A DNA stretch of 64,000 nt from HK1 sp965215295 (GCA_965215295.1 OZ244045.1:3968001-4032000), one strand, 5' to 3'. Shown: positions 1-8,275, counted from the stretch's first letter. The notes: a model not told the origin generated them from the sequence alone. Made by a program: numbers and translations.

Positions 1-69
1 TGTCGTATTCCTTCTTGCCGTCACCCTGTGAACGAACCATCCGACGACGCCATCCCGCCCCGGTCGGCT

Positions 70-714
70 TCATCGAATTCGGCTTGGCAGAGATTCCAGG
101 CTGGTGATCCATGCATCGAATCCCGGACATTCGGCACGGATCGCTCCCAAGCCGATTTCCGTGGCGACCAACGGGCCGTGCAGGGGCTTGCGATAGTGCG
201 GGATGGCTTCCTTGATACGTCGGCTGGGAGTGGTCGCCTTGTTGTCGTTGATATCCTCGGGGGTTTCGAACTCCGCGCGGATGTTCCTGAGCAGGTCGAC
301 GGACTCGACAGGGGCGTCGCTCAGAACGGAGAAAGCTCCCACGTCGGAGAACAGCAAACCTTCGAACTCGTGCCTCTGAACGTAGGGCAATACTCTGTTC
401 CGGCTCCAGTCGATCTTCTGCTCCACCTCTCTGCGCACAAGCGTTTCCAGCTCTTCGGCCGTGTTGTCACCCTTGTCCCGGAATCCGTAGAAGTCGACGA
501 GGGAGGTAACCACGTCGAATGAACGACACAGATATACCATTTCCGACGCGAGCCGCCCCACACTGACGTTGCCGCCACCGGGACTGCGGCTGCGGGCACG
601 CCCAAGCAGGATGGGTTGCGCTTCGATCCCGTGCGAGCGCAGGTGCATGGCGAGGACACCTTTGGAGAACTCCTCTTCCGTCGGTCCCTCCACCGATATG
701 GCGACGCGGATCAC
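70..714 (-). CDS. DUF4276 family protein, partner of the adjacent AAA ATPase
   Basis: A 214-residue protein that starts MIRVAISVEGPTEEEF and has a conserved acidic patch around VTSLVDFYGF, a layout I associate with DUF4276. It starts with GTG inside the stop codon of the upstream ATPase (GTGA overlap), so the two are translationally coupled. AAA ATPase plus DUF4276 pairs recur in defence islands. By analogy with ATPase/TOPRIM pairs such as OLD-like and PARIS systems, this subunit would be the effector; that is inference. No catalytic residue can be assigned from sequence alone. The family assignment is moderately secure and the function is unknown. Confidence 0.72.
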   Translation of the reverse strand: MIRVAISVEGPTEEEFSKGVLAMHLRSHGIEAQPILLGRARSRSPGGGNVSVGRLASEMVYLCRSFDVVTSLVDFYGFRDKGDNTAEELETLVRREVEQKIDWSRNRVLPYVQRHEFEGLLFSDVGAFSVLSDAPVESVDLLRNIRAEFETPEDINDNKATTPSRRIKEAIPHYRKPLHGPLVATEIGLGAIRAECPGFDAWITSLESLPSRIR

Positions 715-1844
715 GGACGTCCCCCGAGAAGGTTTTTCTGCCAGAGCTCACCGGGGGTGAAGCTGTCGTCGAGCCAGTCGCGGTAGGCGTCGGGATCGAG
801 ACGACGAAATGTCGTGCTTCCGTTGTGAAGATCCAGCACGACGATCTCGTCGAGATCGAATACGTCCACGAGAAGCGGCGACTGGGTCGCCACGATGATC
901 TGCAGGTCGCCGGCGAGCGCCTTGATCATGTTGCCGATCAGGGCAACGGCCATTGGATGCAGGCCGAGCTCCGGCTCGTCCAGCAGAAGCACATCCGGAA
1001 GCATCTCCCGGGGAAGGTTCAGCAGCGTGACGAGTGCAAAGAAGCGAAGCGAGCCGTCGGACGTGAGGTGCGCGCCGAAGGTCTTGTCGGTTCCCCTGGC
1101 CTTCCATCTCAACATGACCCTGCCGTAGCTCTCGTCGATCTGGAACCGGTCGAACACGGGTAGCACCCGCGTGATGTGCCGGCATATCGACTCGAATCGC
1201 TGGTTGTCCTCGTGCTCCAGACGATGCAGGATCGCCGCGAGGTTCCCCCCATGTGTGCGCAGGCTGTTGTTGTCCTCGACATCCCAACGCTTCTTGAAAT
1301 TGGAGGTGTCGGACGTGTCATGGAACTGATGGACGGCGCAGTTGCGAAGCAGGTGGACAATCACCCGCGCCGTGTCGGGATTGAAGCCGGTCGATTGCGG
1401 GGACTGCGCGGCATCGACGATGGCCGCCTCCCGATGTCCGCTGCCGAGGTGATTCCAAGGCGCCTCGGTCGGCCGTTCTTGCCGGCTGAAACGGAATGCT
1501 TCGTCGGCGAACATGAACCGGTCCGGATGCACGTGAGCAAGGCTGAACCGGTACTCGTTCCGACCCTTCTTGGTACTCAGGGCAAGCTCGGCCTCCATGC
1601 GCGGCGTAGTGCCGTTGCCACCGTACAACTGGTCATCGGCGCCACCATGCCGCTCGACGAACTCACCGAGGCGGGAAGACCGCAGCATCCAGCTCAGCAT
1701 TTCGAAGAATCGTATGAAGTTGGATTTCCCCGAACCGTTGGATCCGATCAAAACGCTCGTCGCGCCCAAATCCGAAAGCTCGACGTCCGCCAAAGACCTG
1801 AATCCTCGGATCCGGACGGACTCGAGCCTTTTCGTTTCGGTCAT
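711..1844 (-). CDS. AAA family ATPase (OLD/AAA_21-like)
   Basis: A 377-residue SMC/OLD-type ATPase. The N-terminus has RIRGFRSLADVEL followed by Walker A GSNGSGKS at about residues 34-41. A C-terminal Walker B with signature (LLLDEPELGLHP) lies near residue 290, followed by ATQSPLLVD, the H-loop-like switch region. The start is ATG at 1844 with AGGAGT eight bases upstream. It overlaps the DUF4276 gene by 4 bp and forms a two-gene operon. This ATPase class usually senses or gates a partner nuclease in phage-defence cassettes; the role here is inferred from architecture only. It could alternatively be an uncharacterised OLD-like repair protein. Confidence 0.85.
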   Translation of the reverse strand: MTETKRLESVRIRGFRSLADVELSDLGATSVLIGSNGSGKSNFIRFFEMLSWMLRSSRLGEFVERHGGADDQLYGGNGTTPRMEAELALSTKKGRNEYRFSLAHVHPDRFMFADEAFRFSRQERPTEAPWNHLGSGHREAAIVDAAQSPQSTGFNPDTARVIVHLLRNCAVHQFHDTSDTSNFKKRWDVEDNNSLRTHGGNLAAILHRLEHEDNQRFESICRHITRVLPVFDRFQIDESYGRVMLRWKARGTDKTFGAHLTSDGSLRFFALVTLLNLPREMLPDVLLLDEPELGLHPMAVALIGNMIKALAGDLQIIVATQSPLLVDVFDLDEIVVLDLHNGSTTFRRLDPDAYRDWLDDSFTPGELWQKNLLGGRP

Positions 1845-2148
1845 CGAAGAACACTCCTGATATGGGTTGACCCGTCAAGCTGCGGTTTCGTTTCTCGAAG
1901 TCGCCGGTGCCAATGTGCGGGACTCGGTGCGTGGCGGGCATGGTTCGCCGGCGGTGGACCACTCTGAACTACGTGGGTCGGGTACCACCCGACGTCACTT
2001 CGTCGCGGATCTGCCTCGAATGAAAACCCTATCACCAAGCATCCGCGGCAACCAGATGAGTCCTGGCGCTCCTGAACACATCGAGCCGGATCAGCTCCAC
2101 TCGTTTCGATTCCGGCGCGCGGATGCAGGGCGTGGCCCGGCGGCGCGG
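1845..2148. other. Intergenic region with a short inverted repeat
   Basis: About 300 bases between the divergently placed ATPase start and the Nudix gene end. I see no credible gene. A perfect 7-bp inverted repeat (GTCGGGT, 3-base loop, ACCCGAC) lies at 1977-1993 and could be an operator or a weak terminator. Reading frames across the region are shadows. Confidence 0.4.
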
Positions 2149-2823
2149 TCAGCCCCGGGCGATGCGCCGCTGAAGGTTCACCAGCATTCCGGCCGTGGCT
2201 CCCCAGATGTAGCGGTCCGCGTACTCGAATGCGTAGTAGTAGCGGCGGTGCCCGTCACGCATGCCGCTGTGGACTTGGCGTGATGCCTTGTCGAGGAGGA
2301 AGGCGAGGGGGACTTCGAACGCTTCGGCCACCTCGAACGCATCCAGGTCCAGGACGAACCCCGGCCGGATGAACGCGACGACGGGGGTCACGCCATAGCC
2401 GGTCACGGTCTCGTATCCGTCGAGCAAGCCGGCAAGCTCGACGAATTCGCGCCCGAGACCGATCTCCTCCGCGGTCTCGCGCAACGCGGCCTCGATCGGT
2501 CCTATGTCGGTGTCGTCCAGCCTCCCGCCGGGGAAGCACACCTGTCCGGGGTGGTGGTGCAGGTGATCGGCACGCCGGGTGAGGAGGACGGTATGACCGT
2601 CCGGCCGCTCGACGATGGGAACGAGCACCGCGGCGGGACGGTGCGGTGCGGTCCGGGGCAGTGACGGGTTGAGGTCGCGGTCGCCGAACTCGTCGCCGCG
2701 CGGCGGATCGTCGAGGGCGCGCACCGCTCGTTCCACTCGGGAGCGCAGGGGCGCGGGGGCGGCGTCCGGTGGTGCGGCCGCGCTCCTGGCCGAAGCGGTG
2801 AAGCGGGTCGTCGTGTCGTTCAC
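2149..2823 (-). CDS. nudL: Nudix hydrolase, CoA pyrophosphatase (NudL-type)
   Basis: A 224-residue protein. Both diagnostic parts of the NudL/UPF0035 subfamily are present: the upstream element LLTRRADHLHHHPGQVCFPG, which contacts the CoA substrate, and the Nudix box with GGRLDDTD followed by REtaEEiG (metal-binding glutamates). The family hydrolyses CoA or acyl-CoA to phosphopantetheine and 3',5'-ADP. The protein has about 60 extra low-complexity N-terminal residues compared with E. coli NudL. The start is GTG at 2823; a shorter start cannot be excluded. It is divergent from zapE. Confidence 0.88.
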   Translation of the reverse strand: MNDTTTRFTASARSAAAPPDAAPAPLRSRVERAVRALDDPPRGDEFGDRDLNPSLPRTAPHRPAAVLVPIVERPDGHTVLLTRRADHLHHHPGQVCFPGGRLDDTDIGPIEAALRETAEEIGLGREFVELAGLLDGYETVTGYGVTPVVAFIRPGFVLDLDAFEVAEAFEVPLAFLLDKASRQVHSGMRDGHRRYYYAFEYADRYIWGATAGMLVNLQRRIARG

Positions 2824-2984
2824 TGCGGTATCTTACGGCACCATCGGCACACGCAGGATCTCTGACGAAGATGACCGGAAGATGACCGGAGGAACGCGGT
2901 TCATCGTGGCGGTCCTGGCGGTTCCGCACCATCGATGCGACAGCGAGCCGGCCGGTGCACGGTCTTGCGGACGTACGTCTCGCG

Positions 2985-3044
2985 CGGCGTCCCGCACGGC
3001 GTGTCCCACGGCATCCCGCACCGCAGCCCGCATGGCGTCGGCGT
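2985..3044. repeat. Degenerate 12-bp tandem repeats upstream of zapE
   Basis: Five consecutive imperfect 12-mers of the form cggcgtcccgca (2985, 2997, 3009, 3021, 3033) end 13 bp before the zapE ATG. The period matches the 12-bp array inside the indolepyruvate oxidoreductase gene (13850-13957). Confidence 0.7.
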
Positions 3045-3057
3045 CCCGCGTTCCTCG

Positions 3058-4149
3058 ATGACCCCGCGCGAGCGATATCGCGACGAGCTCGCCCGCGGGG
3101 TACTCCTGCCCGACCCGGCGCAGGCGGCGCTGGTCGAGGAGCTCGAGCGGGTCTTTCAGTCGCTCGTCGCGGCGCGGGAGACCGGGGTCCTTGCCCGGCT
3201 CGGGCGGCGGCTCGGGCGCCGCACGCCCGAACCGGTGCGGGGCCTCTACGTGTGGGGCGGGGTCGGGTGCGGCAAGACCCGCCTCGTCGACTTGTTCATC
3301 GGCGCTCCTCATCTCGACTCGAAGCTGCGAATGCACTTCCACCGCTTCATGCAGCACGTGCACGGGGAACTGCATGCGCTGGCCGAGCGCGAGGACCCGC
3401 TGCGGATCGTGGCCGGACGGCTCGCCGCCCGGGCCCGGGTGCTGTGCTTCGACGAGTTCCACGTCTCCGACATCACCGACGCGATGATCCTCGGCCGGCT
3501 CCTCGCCGCGCTGTTCGAGCGCGGGGTGACGGTGGTGGCCACCTCGAACATCGAGCCGTCGAAGCTGTACGCGGACGGACTGCAACGCGAGCGGTTCCTG
3601 CCCGCGATCGCGCTCATCGAGCGGCATACCAGGGTGGTCCGCCTCGACAGCGGCATCGACTACCGCCTGCGCGCGCTCGAACGCGCGCCAATCTGGTACA
3701 CGCCGCCCGGTCCCGATGCGGAGCGGGGCCTCGCGGAATGCTTCCGGGCACTGGCGCCCGGGCACGTCGTCGACGGCGGGGGGCTGGCCATCCTCGGCCG
3801 GACGGTGCCGGTGGTGCGTCACGCCGACGGGGTCGCATGGTTCGACTTCGAGACCCTGTGCGAAGGAGCGCGCTCGGTCGCCGACTACATCGAGATCGCC
3901 CGCGACTTCCACTCCGTGGTGCTGAGCGGCGTTCCCGTGCTCGACGACGACCGTACCGATCCGCTGCGCCGCTTCATCCATCTGGTCGACGAGCTCTACG
4001 ACCGCAACGTCAACCTGATCGTCTCCGCCGCGGCCGCACCGGACGGGCTGTACCACGGGCGCAGGCTCGCCGGGCCGTTTCAGCGCACCCGGTCGCGCCT
4101 CGTCGAAATGCAGTCGACGGCCTATCTCGGCCGGGGCCACGTCCCCTGA
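3058..4149 (+). CDS. zapE: Cell division ATPase ZapE (AFG1 family)
   Basis: A 363-residue AFG1-like ATPase. Walker A is GGVGCGKT (about residue 65) and Walker B is VLCFDEFHV, followed by sensor-1 ATSN and IEPSKLYADGLQRERFLPAI, all typical of ZapE. In E. coli it associates with the Z-ring and is needed under anaerobic or heat stress. I chose the ATG at 3058 (MTPRERYRDEL), which matches the usual N-terminus. An in-frame upstream extension to 2935 runs through 12-bp repeats and is probably not translated. No good ribosome-binding site is visible. Confidence 0.93.
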   Translation: MTPRERYRDELARGVLLPDPAQAALVEELERVFQSLVAARETGVLARLGRRLGRRTPEPVRGLYVWGGVGCGKTRLVDLFIGAPHLDSKLRMHFHRFMQHVHGELHALAEREDPLRIVAGRLAARARVLCFDEFHVSDITDAMILGRLLAALFERGVTVVATSNIEPSKLYADGLQRERFLPAIALIERHTRVVRLDSGIDYRLRALERAPIWYTPPGPDAERGLAECFRALAPGHVVDGGGLAILGRTVPVVRHADGVAWFDFETLCEGARSVADYIEIARDFHSVVLSGVPVLDDDRTDPLRRFIHLVDELYDRNVNLIVSAAAAPDGLYHGRRLAGPFQRTRSRLVEMQSTAYLGRGHVP

Positions 4150-4173
4150 CGAATCCCTGACGAACCACCACGG

Positions 4174-4207
4174 CCGTCGTTTCCCGAATCGTCCCGGAAA
4201 ACGACGG
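4174..4207. terminator. Hairpin between convergent zapE and sulfotransferase genes (copy A)
   Basis: Arms CCGTCGTTT (4174-4182) and AAACGACGG (4199-4207) pair perfectly, with further CCG/CGG pairing inside. It sits between two convergent genes, as expected of a bidirectional terminator. There is no strong T-tract. Confidence 0.55.
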
Positions 4208-4324
4208 TTGCGGGCCATCCCGCTCAGCGGTCCCGCCCGGGATGATCCTCGCCCGCCGATGCTCCGCGCCGCAGCCGGTGGGCGCGCAGGTGCTCGTAGT
4301 GCGGCAGGACCGCCTCGTAGACGG

Positions 4325-4355
4325 CCGTCGTTCCCCGAATCGTCCCGAACGACGG
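4325..4355. terminator. Hairpin downstream of the sulfotransferase gene (copy B)
   Basis: The duplicated counterpart of the 4174 hairpin, with arms CCGTCGTTC (4325-4333) and GAACGACGG (4347-4355). The innermost pair of the perfect 9-bp stem is C-G here and T-A in copy A, a compensatory change that keeps the stem. It lies 17 bp past the sulfotransferase stop. Confidence 0.6.
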
Positions 4356-4371
4356 TTGCGGGCCATCCCGC

Positions 4372-5148
4372 TCAGCGGGTCTGCCAAGGATGATCCTCGC
4401 CCGCCGATGCTCCGCGCCGCAGCCGGTGGGCGCGCAGGTGCTCGTAGTGCGGCAGGACCGCCTCGTAGACGGCCTTCACCCGGTCGGGCGCCCGGCCGAT
4501 GTCGATGTGCGTGCGCGGCTGCCGCTTCAGCCCGTCGGAGCTGCGCAGGTTCTCGTGGAAGGAGCCGCCGTCCCACCAGCTCACCTCGTCGCGGGCGCCC
4601 GGGTCCCAGCTCAGCGCCTCGGGCCTGAACCGGATCCCGACCGCATCGCACCACGCCTCGACCACCGCGTGGGGGTCTTCGAGGAGGTCGTCGCTGTCGA
4701 TCACCGGCGGCGCCTCGCCGGTCCGGTCCGCGAGACGGTCGAACAGCTCGCGCTGCTCCGCGTGGCCCACCTCCGCCGGATGGAAGTCCGGCCAGTGCCG
4801 GAACATCGAGGTGATCGTCTTCGCCGGATCGCGGATCAGGAAGCTGTGCTCGAAGAGGTCGAGGCGTTCGTCCGTCCACATGTGGGCCACGTAGTGGGGG
4901 AAGTCCTTCGAGAACACCGGTCCGTTCGAGGCGGCGTCGCGCAGGGTCTTCCAGACGCCGTCGAGCGTGAGCCCCGGGGTGCGGACGCTGTCCGGCCGCG
5001 CCCGGGGCCACAGCGGGTCCTCCCCCTGGTACCAGGCTTCGCCGAAAGGCTCGTGGAAGCAGGTCATGTCGCCGCGCATGCGCATCATCCACTCGAACGC
5101 GGTCGACGTGGAGCGCGGCACCGCCCAGAGCACGAGGATCCTGTGCAT
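4372..5148 (-). CDS. Sulfotransferase family protein
   Basis: A 258-residue protein starting MHRILVLWAVPRSTSTAFEW. PRSTST is the 5'-phosphosulfate-binding loop (PAPS P-loop variant) and FLIRDPAKTITS contains the conserved arginine and serine region that contacts the 3'-phosphate. The family moves sulfate from PAPS to a hydroxyl or amine, but the acceptor cannot be read. The start is ATG at 5148, immediately after a duplicated tail of the upstream racemase gene. Its own 3' end is also duplicated downstream. It is co-directional with the racemase-family gene and probably co-transcribed with it. Confidence 0.8.
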   Translation of the reverse strand: MHRILVLWAVPRSTSTAFEWMMRMRGDMTCFHEPFGEAWYQGEDPLWPRARPDSVRTPGLTLDGVWKTLRDAASNGPVFSKDFPHYVAHMWTDERLDLFEHSFLIRDPAKTITSMFRHWPDFHPAEVGHAEQRELFDRLADRTGEAPPVIDSDDLLEDPHAVVEAWCDAVGIRFRPEALSWDPGARDEVSWWDGGSFHENLRSSDGLKRQPRTHIDIGRAPDRVKAVYEAVLPHYEHLRAHRLRRGASAGEDHPWQTR

Positions 5149-5252
5149 CGCTTCAGCCGAGCCTCGACAGCAGGCGGCCTTTACCGTCAGCGCGCCCTCC
5201 GTGTCCCCCGTGCGCGTGCATCGCTTCAGCCGAGCCTCGACAGCAGGCGGCC
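5143..5252. repeat. 37-bp direct repeat at the racemase/sulfotransferase junction
   Basis: Identical 37-bp copies lie at 5143-5179 and 5216-5252, period 73. On the minus strand each reads as the last 9 codons and stop of the racemase-family gene followed by AGCGATGCAC, the start of the sulfotransferase gene. The junction between two adjacent genes has therefore been duplicated in tandem. Confidence 0.92.
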
Positions 5253-6056
5253 GTGGCTTCCGAGCGGAGCGAGGCCGAGGGTCTTGAAGATGCGCCAGTA
5301 CAGAGCGGTGTCGGACGAGACGATCGGCTTGCCGATCGCCGCTTCCAGCTCGACCTCCAGCGACGACATCCGTTGCGGCACGCCGTCGGCGCGGCGGAAG
5401 TTCGGCATGCCGTTGACGACGATCGCGTCCGCCCCGGGCGCGAGCTCGGCGACGCGGAGCATCGAGCGGGCGGCGGCCTCGCCGGGGAAGATCCAGTGCC
5501 GGGCATCCACCTGCTCCTGCGTCCCGTAGAGGCCGAGGTCGATGAAGTTGCCGCGGTAGAGGAGGTCGAACCCGGCCTGCTCCAGGAACCGTGCGATGCC
5601 GTCGCGCCAGTCGGGCCGGTAGTAGACCGAGTTGAGCGCGATCCTCTCCGCGCCGAGCTCGCGCAACCCCTCCACCAGGCAGTAGCCGGCCATGTGGAAC
5701 GGCGTCTCGCAGGCGTCGCTCACACGGTGGAGGAAGTCGCGTATCTCGTCGGGGGTGGTGCCGGCGCAGTGCACCCAGTTGGTGCCCACCTGCCCGCAGA
5801 CGTCGGCGCCGTTGTTCGCCATGCACTCGACGAACTCCTCGAGCAGATGGAAGTTGTCCGCCCGCTGTGCGAGCTCGTGCGCGTACCCCGGGACGTGCAG
5901 CATCCGGCCGTGCACGCCGACCGTCTCCGGAGCCATGCGCAGGAAGTCGCTCGGCGCCGCGTCGAAGTCGTGGGGCGGTGCGGTGAAGCCGACCTGGTAC
6001 GGGAACAGCTTGTTCGAGGGGTCGGCCCAGCGCTCGGGTTTCCTGTAGGGGGTCAT
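5226..6056 (-). CDS. Asp/Glu racemase superfamily protein (maleate isomerase/arylmalonate decarboxylase-like)
   Basis: A 276-residue protein of the maleate cis-trans isomerase/arylmalonate decarboxylase group. It has GTNWVHCAGTTP around the first catalytic-cysteine position (about residue 97) and the conserved C-terminal pattern IGKPIVSSDTALYWRIFKTL. At the position where family members usually carry the second cysteine, it reads VVNGMPNF, with no cysteine, so the reaction may be a decarboxylation or a non-classical one. The start is ATG at 6056 (MTPYRKPERW). A very long antisense frame across the EF-G gene is fused to it in the same phase and is an artefact. Confidence 0.75.
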   Translation of the reverse strand: MTPYRKPERWADPSNKLFPYQVGFTAPPHDFDAAPSDFLRMAPETVGVHGRMLHVPGYAHELAQRADNFHLLEEFVECMANNGADVCGQVGTNWVHCAGTTPDEIRDFLHRVSDACETPFHMAGYCLVEGLRELGAERIALNSVYYRPDWRDGIARFLEQAGFDLLYRGNFIDLGLYGTQEQVDARHWIFPGEAAARSMLRVAELAPGADAIVVNGMPNFRRADGVPQRMSSLEVELEAAIGKPIVSSDTALYWRIFKTLGLAPLGSHGRLLSRLG

Positions 6057-6099
6057 GCGTTCATTCCTTGTCGACACGGGAGGAGTCGCAGGGCTGCTG

Positions 6100-6127
6100 T
6101 TGCGCACCGCAAGTCCCAACATATACT
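6100..6127 (+). promoter_or_regulatory. Putative sigma-70 promoter of the EF-G-like gene
   Basis: TTGCGC (6100-6105), a 16-bp spacer and TATACT (6122-6127), about 50 bp before the start codon. A clear ribosome-binding site, GAGGGAGG, follows near 6160. This is motif reading only. Confidence 0.45.
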
Positions 6128-6176
6128 GCCGAGCCCGCACGATCGCCATCAACGCCGAAGAGGGAGGCTTCCGCCC

Positions 6177-8219
6177 ATGCCCGCGTACACCACCGACGAC
6201 ATCCGCAATGTGGCCCTCGCAGGGCACGGTGGCGCCGGCAAGACGACTCTGGCCGAGGCGCTGCTCGCGTACGCGGGCGTCCTCGGCGCGCCCGGAAGCG
6301 TCGCCAGCGGCACCACGGTGTGCGACTTCGACCCCCAGGAGAAGGAGCACCAGCACTCGCTGTACGCCTCGGTGGCGAACTTCGACCACGGCTCCCGGCA
6401 CGTGAACCTGGTCGACACCCCCGGCTATCCGGACTTCCTCGGCCGGGCGTTGCCGGTGCTGGCGGCGGTGGAGACCGTGGCGGTGGTGGTGGATGCGAGG
6501 CAGGGGGTCCAGATGGTCACCCGCCGCATGATGGAGGCGGCGGCCGAACGCGGCCTCGCCCGGCTGTTGGTGGTGAACAAGATCGACGCCGACGAGATCG
6601 ATCTCGAGGCGTTGCTCGCAAGCCTCGTCGAGGCGTTCGGTGTCGAATGCATGCCCATCAACCTGCCGGCGGACGGCGGCCGGAAGGTGGTGGACTGCTT
6701 CTTCGAGCCGGGTGGCGGGCCGGTCGACTTCTCTTCGGTGGACGAGGCGCACACCCGTATCGTCGATCAGGTCGTCGAAGTGGACGAGGAGCTGATGGAG
6801 GCGTACCTGGAGCAGGGCGAGGAGCTGGAGGCGGACAGGCTCCACGATGCGTTCGAGCGGGCGCTGCGCGAAGGCCACCTCGTCCCGGTGTGCTTCACGT
6901 CGGCCGAGCAGGGGGCGGGGATCCCCGAGTTCGCCAACGTGATCGAGAGGGTCATGCCGAGCCCGCCGGAGGCGAACCGCCCGCCGTTTCGCGATGCGGA
7001 CGGCGAGCCGGTCGAGATTGCGCCCGATGCCGAGGGCGCGGCCGTCGCCCACGTCTTCAAGGTTGCGGTGGACGCCTTCGTGGGCAAGCTCGGGGTGTTC
7101 CGGATCCACCGGGGTACGGTGACCAGGGATTCCCAGCTCCATGTCGGCGACGCGCGCAAGCCGGTGAAGGTCGGCCATCTGTTCGCGCTCCAGGGAAAGG
7201 AGCACGTGGAGATCGAGACCGGCGTCCCCGGCGACATCTGCGCGGTGGCCAAGATCGACGAGGTGACGTTCGACGCGATCATGCATGCGTCCCAGGACGA
7301 CGAGGGTCTGGCCCTGGCTCCGCCCGACCTGCCCGCGCCGATGCTGGGGCTCGCGATCTCGGCCAGGACCCGCGGCGACGAGCAGAAGCTCGGCGACGCG
7401 CTCTCGAAGCTCGCGGCGGAAGACCCGTGCCTGGCCATCGAGCACAACGCGATCTTCAACGAGACCGTGATCCGGGGCCTCGGCGACCTGCACCTTCGCG
7501 TGGTCCTCGAGAAGATGAGGGAGCGGTACAACGTGGAGGTCGACACCCGGCCGCCGAAGATCGCGTACCGCGAGACGATCCGGAAACCGGCCGAGGGCCA
7601 CCACCGCCACAAGAAGCAGACCGGCGGCGCCGGCCAGTTCGGCGAGGTGTACCTGAAGGTCGAGCCGATGGAGCGGGGCACGGGATTCGAATTCGTCGAC
7701 GCGGTGGTCGGCGGAGTGATCCCCCACCAGTTCATCCCCGCGGTGGAGAAGGGGGTGCGCCAAGTGCTCGCCACCGGCGCGGTGGCGGGGTATCCCATCC
7801 ACGACGTGCGGGTCACCGTCCATGACGGCAAGCACCACTCCGTCGACTCCAAGGAAGTCGCGTTCGTCGCGGCCGGGAAGAAGGCGTTCGTGGACGCGAT
7901 CAGCAAGGCCGCTCCGATCGTCCTCGAGCCGATCGTCGACATCCGGGTCACCGTGCCGCAGGCGAACATGGGCGACATCGCCGGCGACCTCTCGTCGAAG
8001 CGCGGCCGGATCAGCGGCACCGAGGCGATGAGCGCGGGGATGGTGACGGTGTCGGGACAGGCGCCGCTCGCCGAGCTCGGCAGCTACCAGTCGGAGCTGA
8101 AGTCGGTGACCGGCGGAACGGGCTCGTTCGTCATGGAGCTGAGCCACTACGACCCGGTGCCGTCCAGCATCCAGCAGCAGCTCGTGTCCGAGTTCAGGCC
8201 CGCCGCGGACGAGGACTGA
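6177..8219 (+). CDS. Elongation factor G-like GTPase (EF-G2 type)
   Basis: A 680-residue translational GTPase. The G1 loop is GHGGAGKT, G4 is NKID, and the C-terminal EF-G domains IV-V are intact (KKQTGGAGQFGEV, later AEMFGYatelRs-like ELGSYQSELKSVT). The G3 motif is DTPGYPDF rather than DTPGHVDF, so the GTPase-activating histidine is replaced by tyrosine, as in several secondary EF-G-like proteins. This argues against it being the main elongation factor. Its role could be ribosome rescue or stress translation, which is inference. The start is ATG at 6177 with a strong SD. No rpsL, rpsG or tuf neighbour is present. Confidence 0.88.
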   Translation: MPAYTTDDIRNVALAGHGGAGKTTLAEALLAYAGVLGAPGSVASGTTVCDFDPQEKEHQHSLYASVANFDHGSRHVNLVDTPGYPDFLGRALPVLAAVETVAVVVDARQGVQMVTRRMMEAAAERGLARLLVVNKIDADEIDLEALLASLVEAFGVECMPINLPADGGRKVVDCFFEPGGGPVDFSSVDEAHTRIVDQVVEVDEELMEAYLEQGEELEADRLHDAFERALREGHLVPVCFTSAEQGAGIPEFANVIERVMPSPPEANRPPFRDADGEPVEIAPDAEGAAVAHVFKVAVDAFVGKLGVFRIHRGTVTRDSQLHVGDARKPVKVGHLFALQGKEHVEIETGVPGDICAVAKIDEVTFDAIMHASQDDEGLALAPPDLPAPMLGLAISARTRGDEQKLGDALSKLAAEDPCLAIEHNAIFNETVIRGLGDLHLRVVLEKMRERYNVEVDTRPPKIAYRETIRKPAEGHHRHKKQTGGAGQFGEVYLKVEPMERGTGFEFVDAVVGGVIPHQFIPAVEKGVRQVLATGAVAGYPIHDVRVTVHDGKHHSVDSKEVAFVAAGKKAFVDAISKAAPIVLEPIVDIRVTVPQANMGDIAGDLSSKRGRISGTEAMSAGMVTVSGQAPLAELGSYQSELKSVTGGTGSFVMELSHYDPVPSSIQQQLVSEFRPAADED

Positions 8220-8275
8220 GCACCGCCCGCCGAACCGTCCCGCGCAACCGCGCCCGCCGCACGGAAGACCTGGCC

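Larger units (their letters stand above)
4172..4470. repeat. About 150-bp tandem duplication covering the sulfotransferase 3' end
   Basis: Two head-to-tail copies, 4172-4322 (151 bp) and 4323-4470 (148 bp), share nearly all bases. The inner copy holds the last 32 or so codons of the sulfotransferase gene, its stop and a hairpin. The outer copy is a detached duplicate of that tail, with the corresponding stop at 4224-4226. It shows small indels and substitutions, so it is not an exact assembly repeat. Confidence 0.92.

Noticed and set aside
1977..1993. Inverted repeat considered as a tRNA or attachment-site remnant
   Set aside because: No cloverleaf or tRNA-like T-arm is present; it is only a 7-bp hairpin.
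4010..5092. Alternative frame over the sulfotransferase and its tail duplication
   Set aside because: It has no conserved motif; the true frame carries PRSTST and the 3'-phosphate site.
5226..8147. A 973-codon minus-strand frame
   Set aside because: It is the racemase-family gene read through into the antisense of the EF-G-like gene. The EF-G frame has all GTPase motifs, while the antisense extension has no domain.
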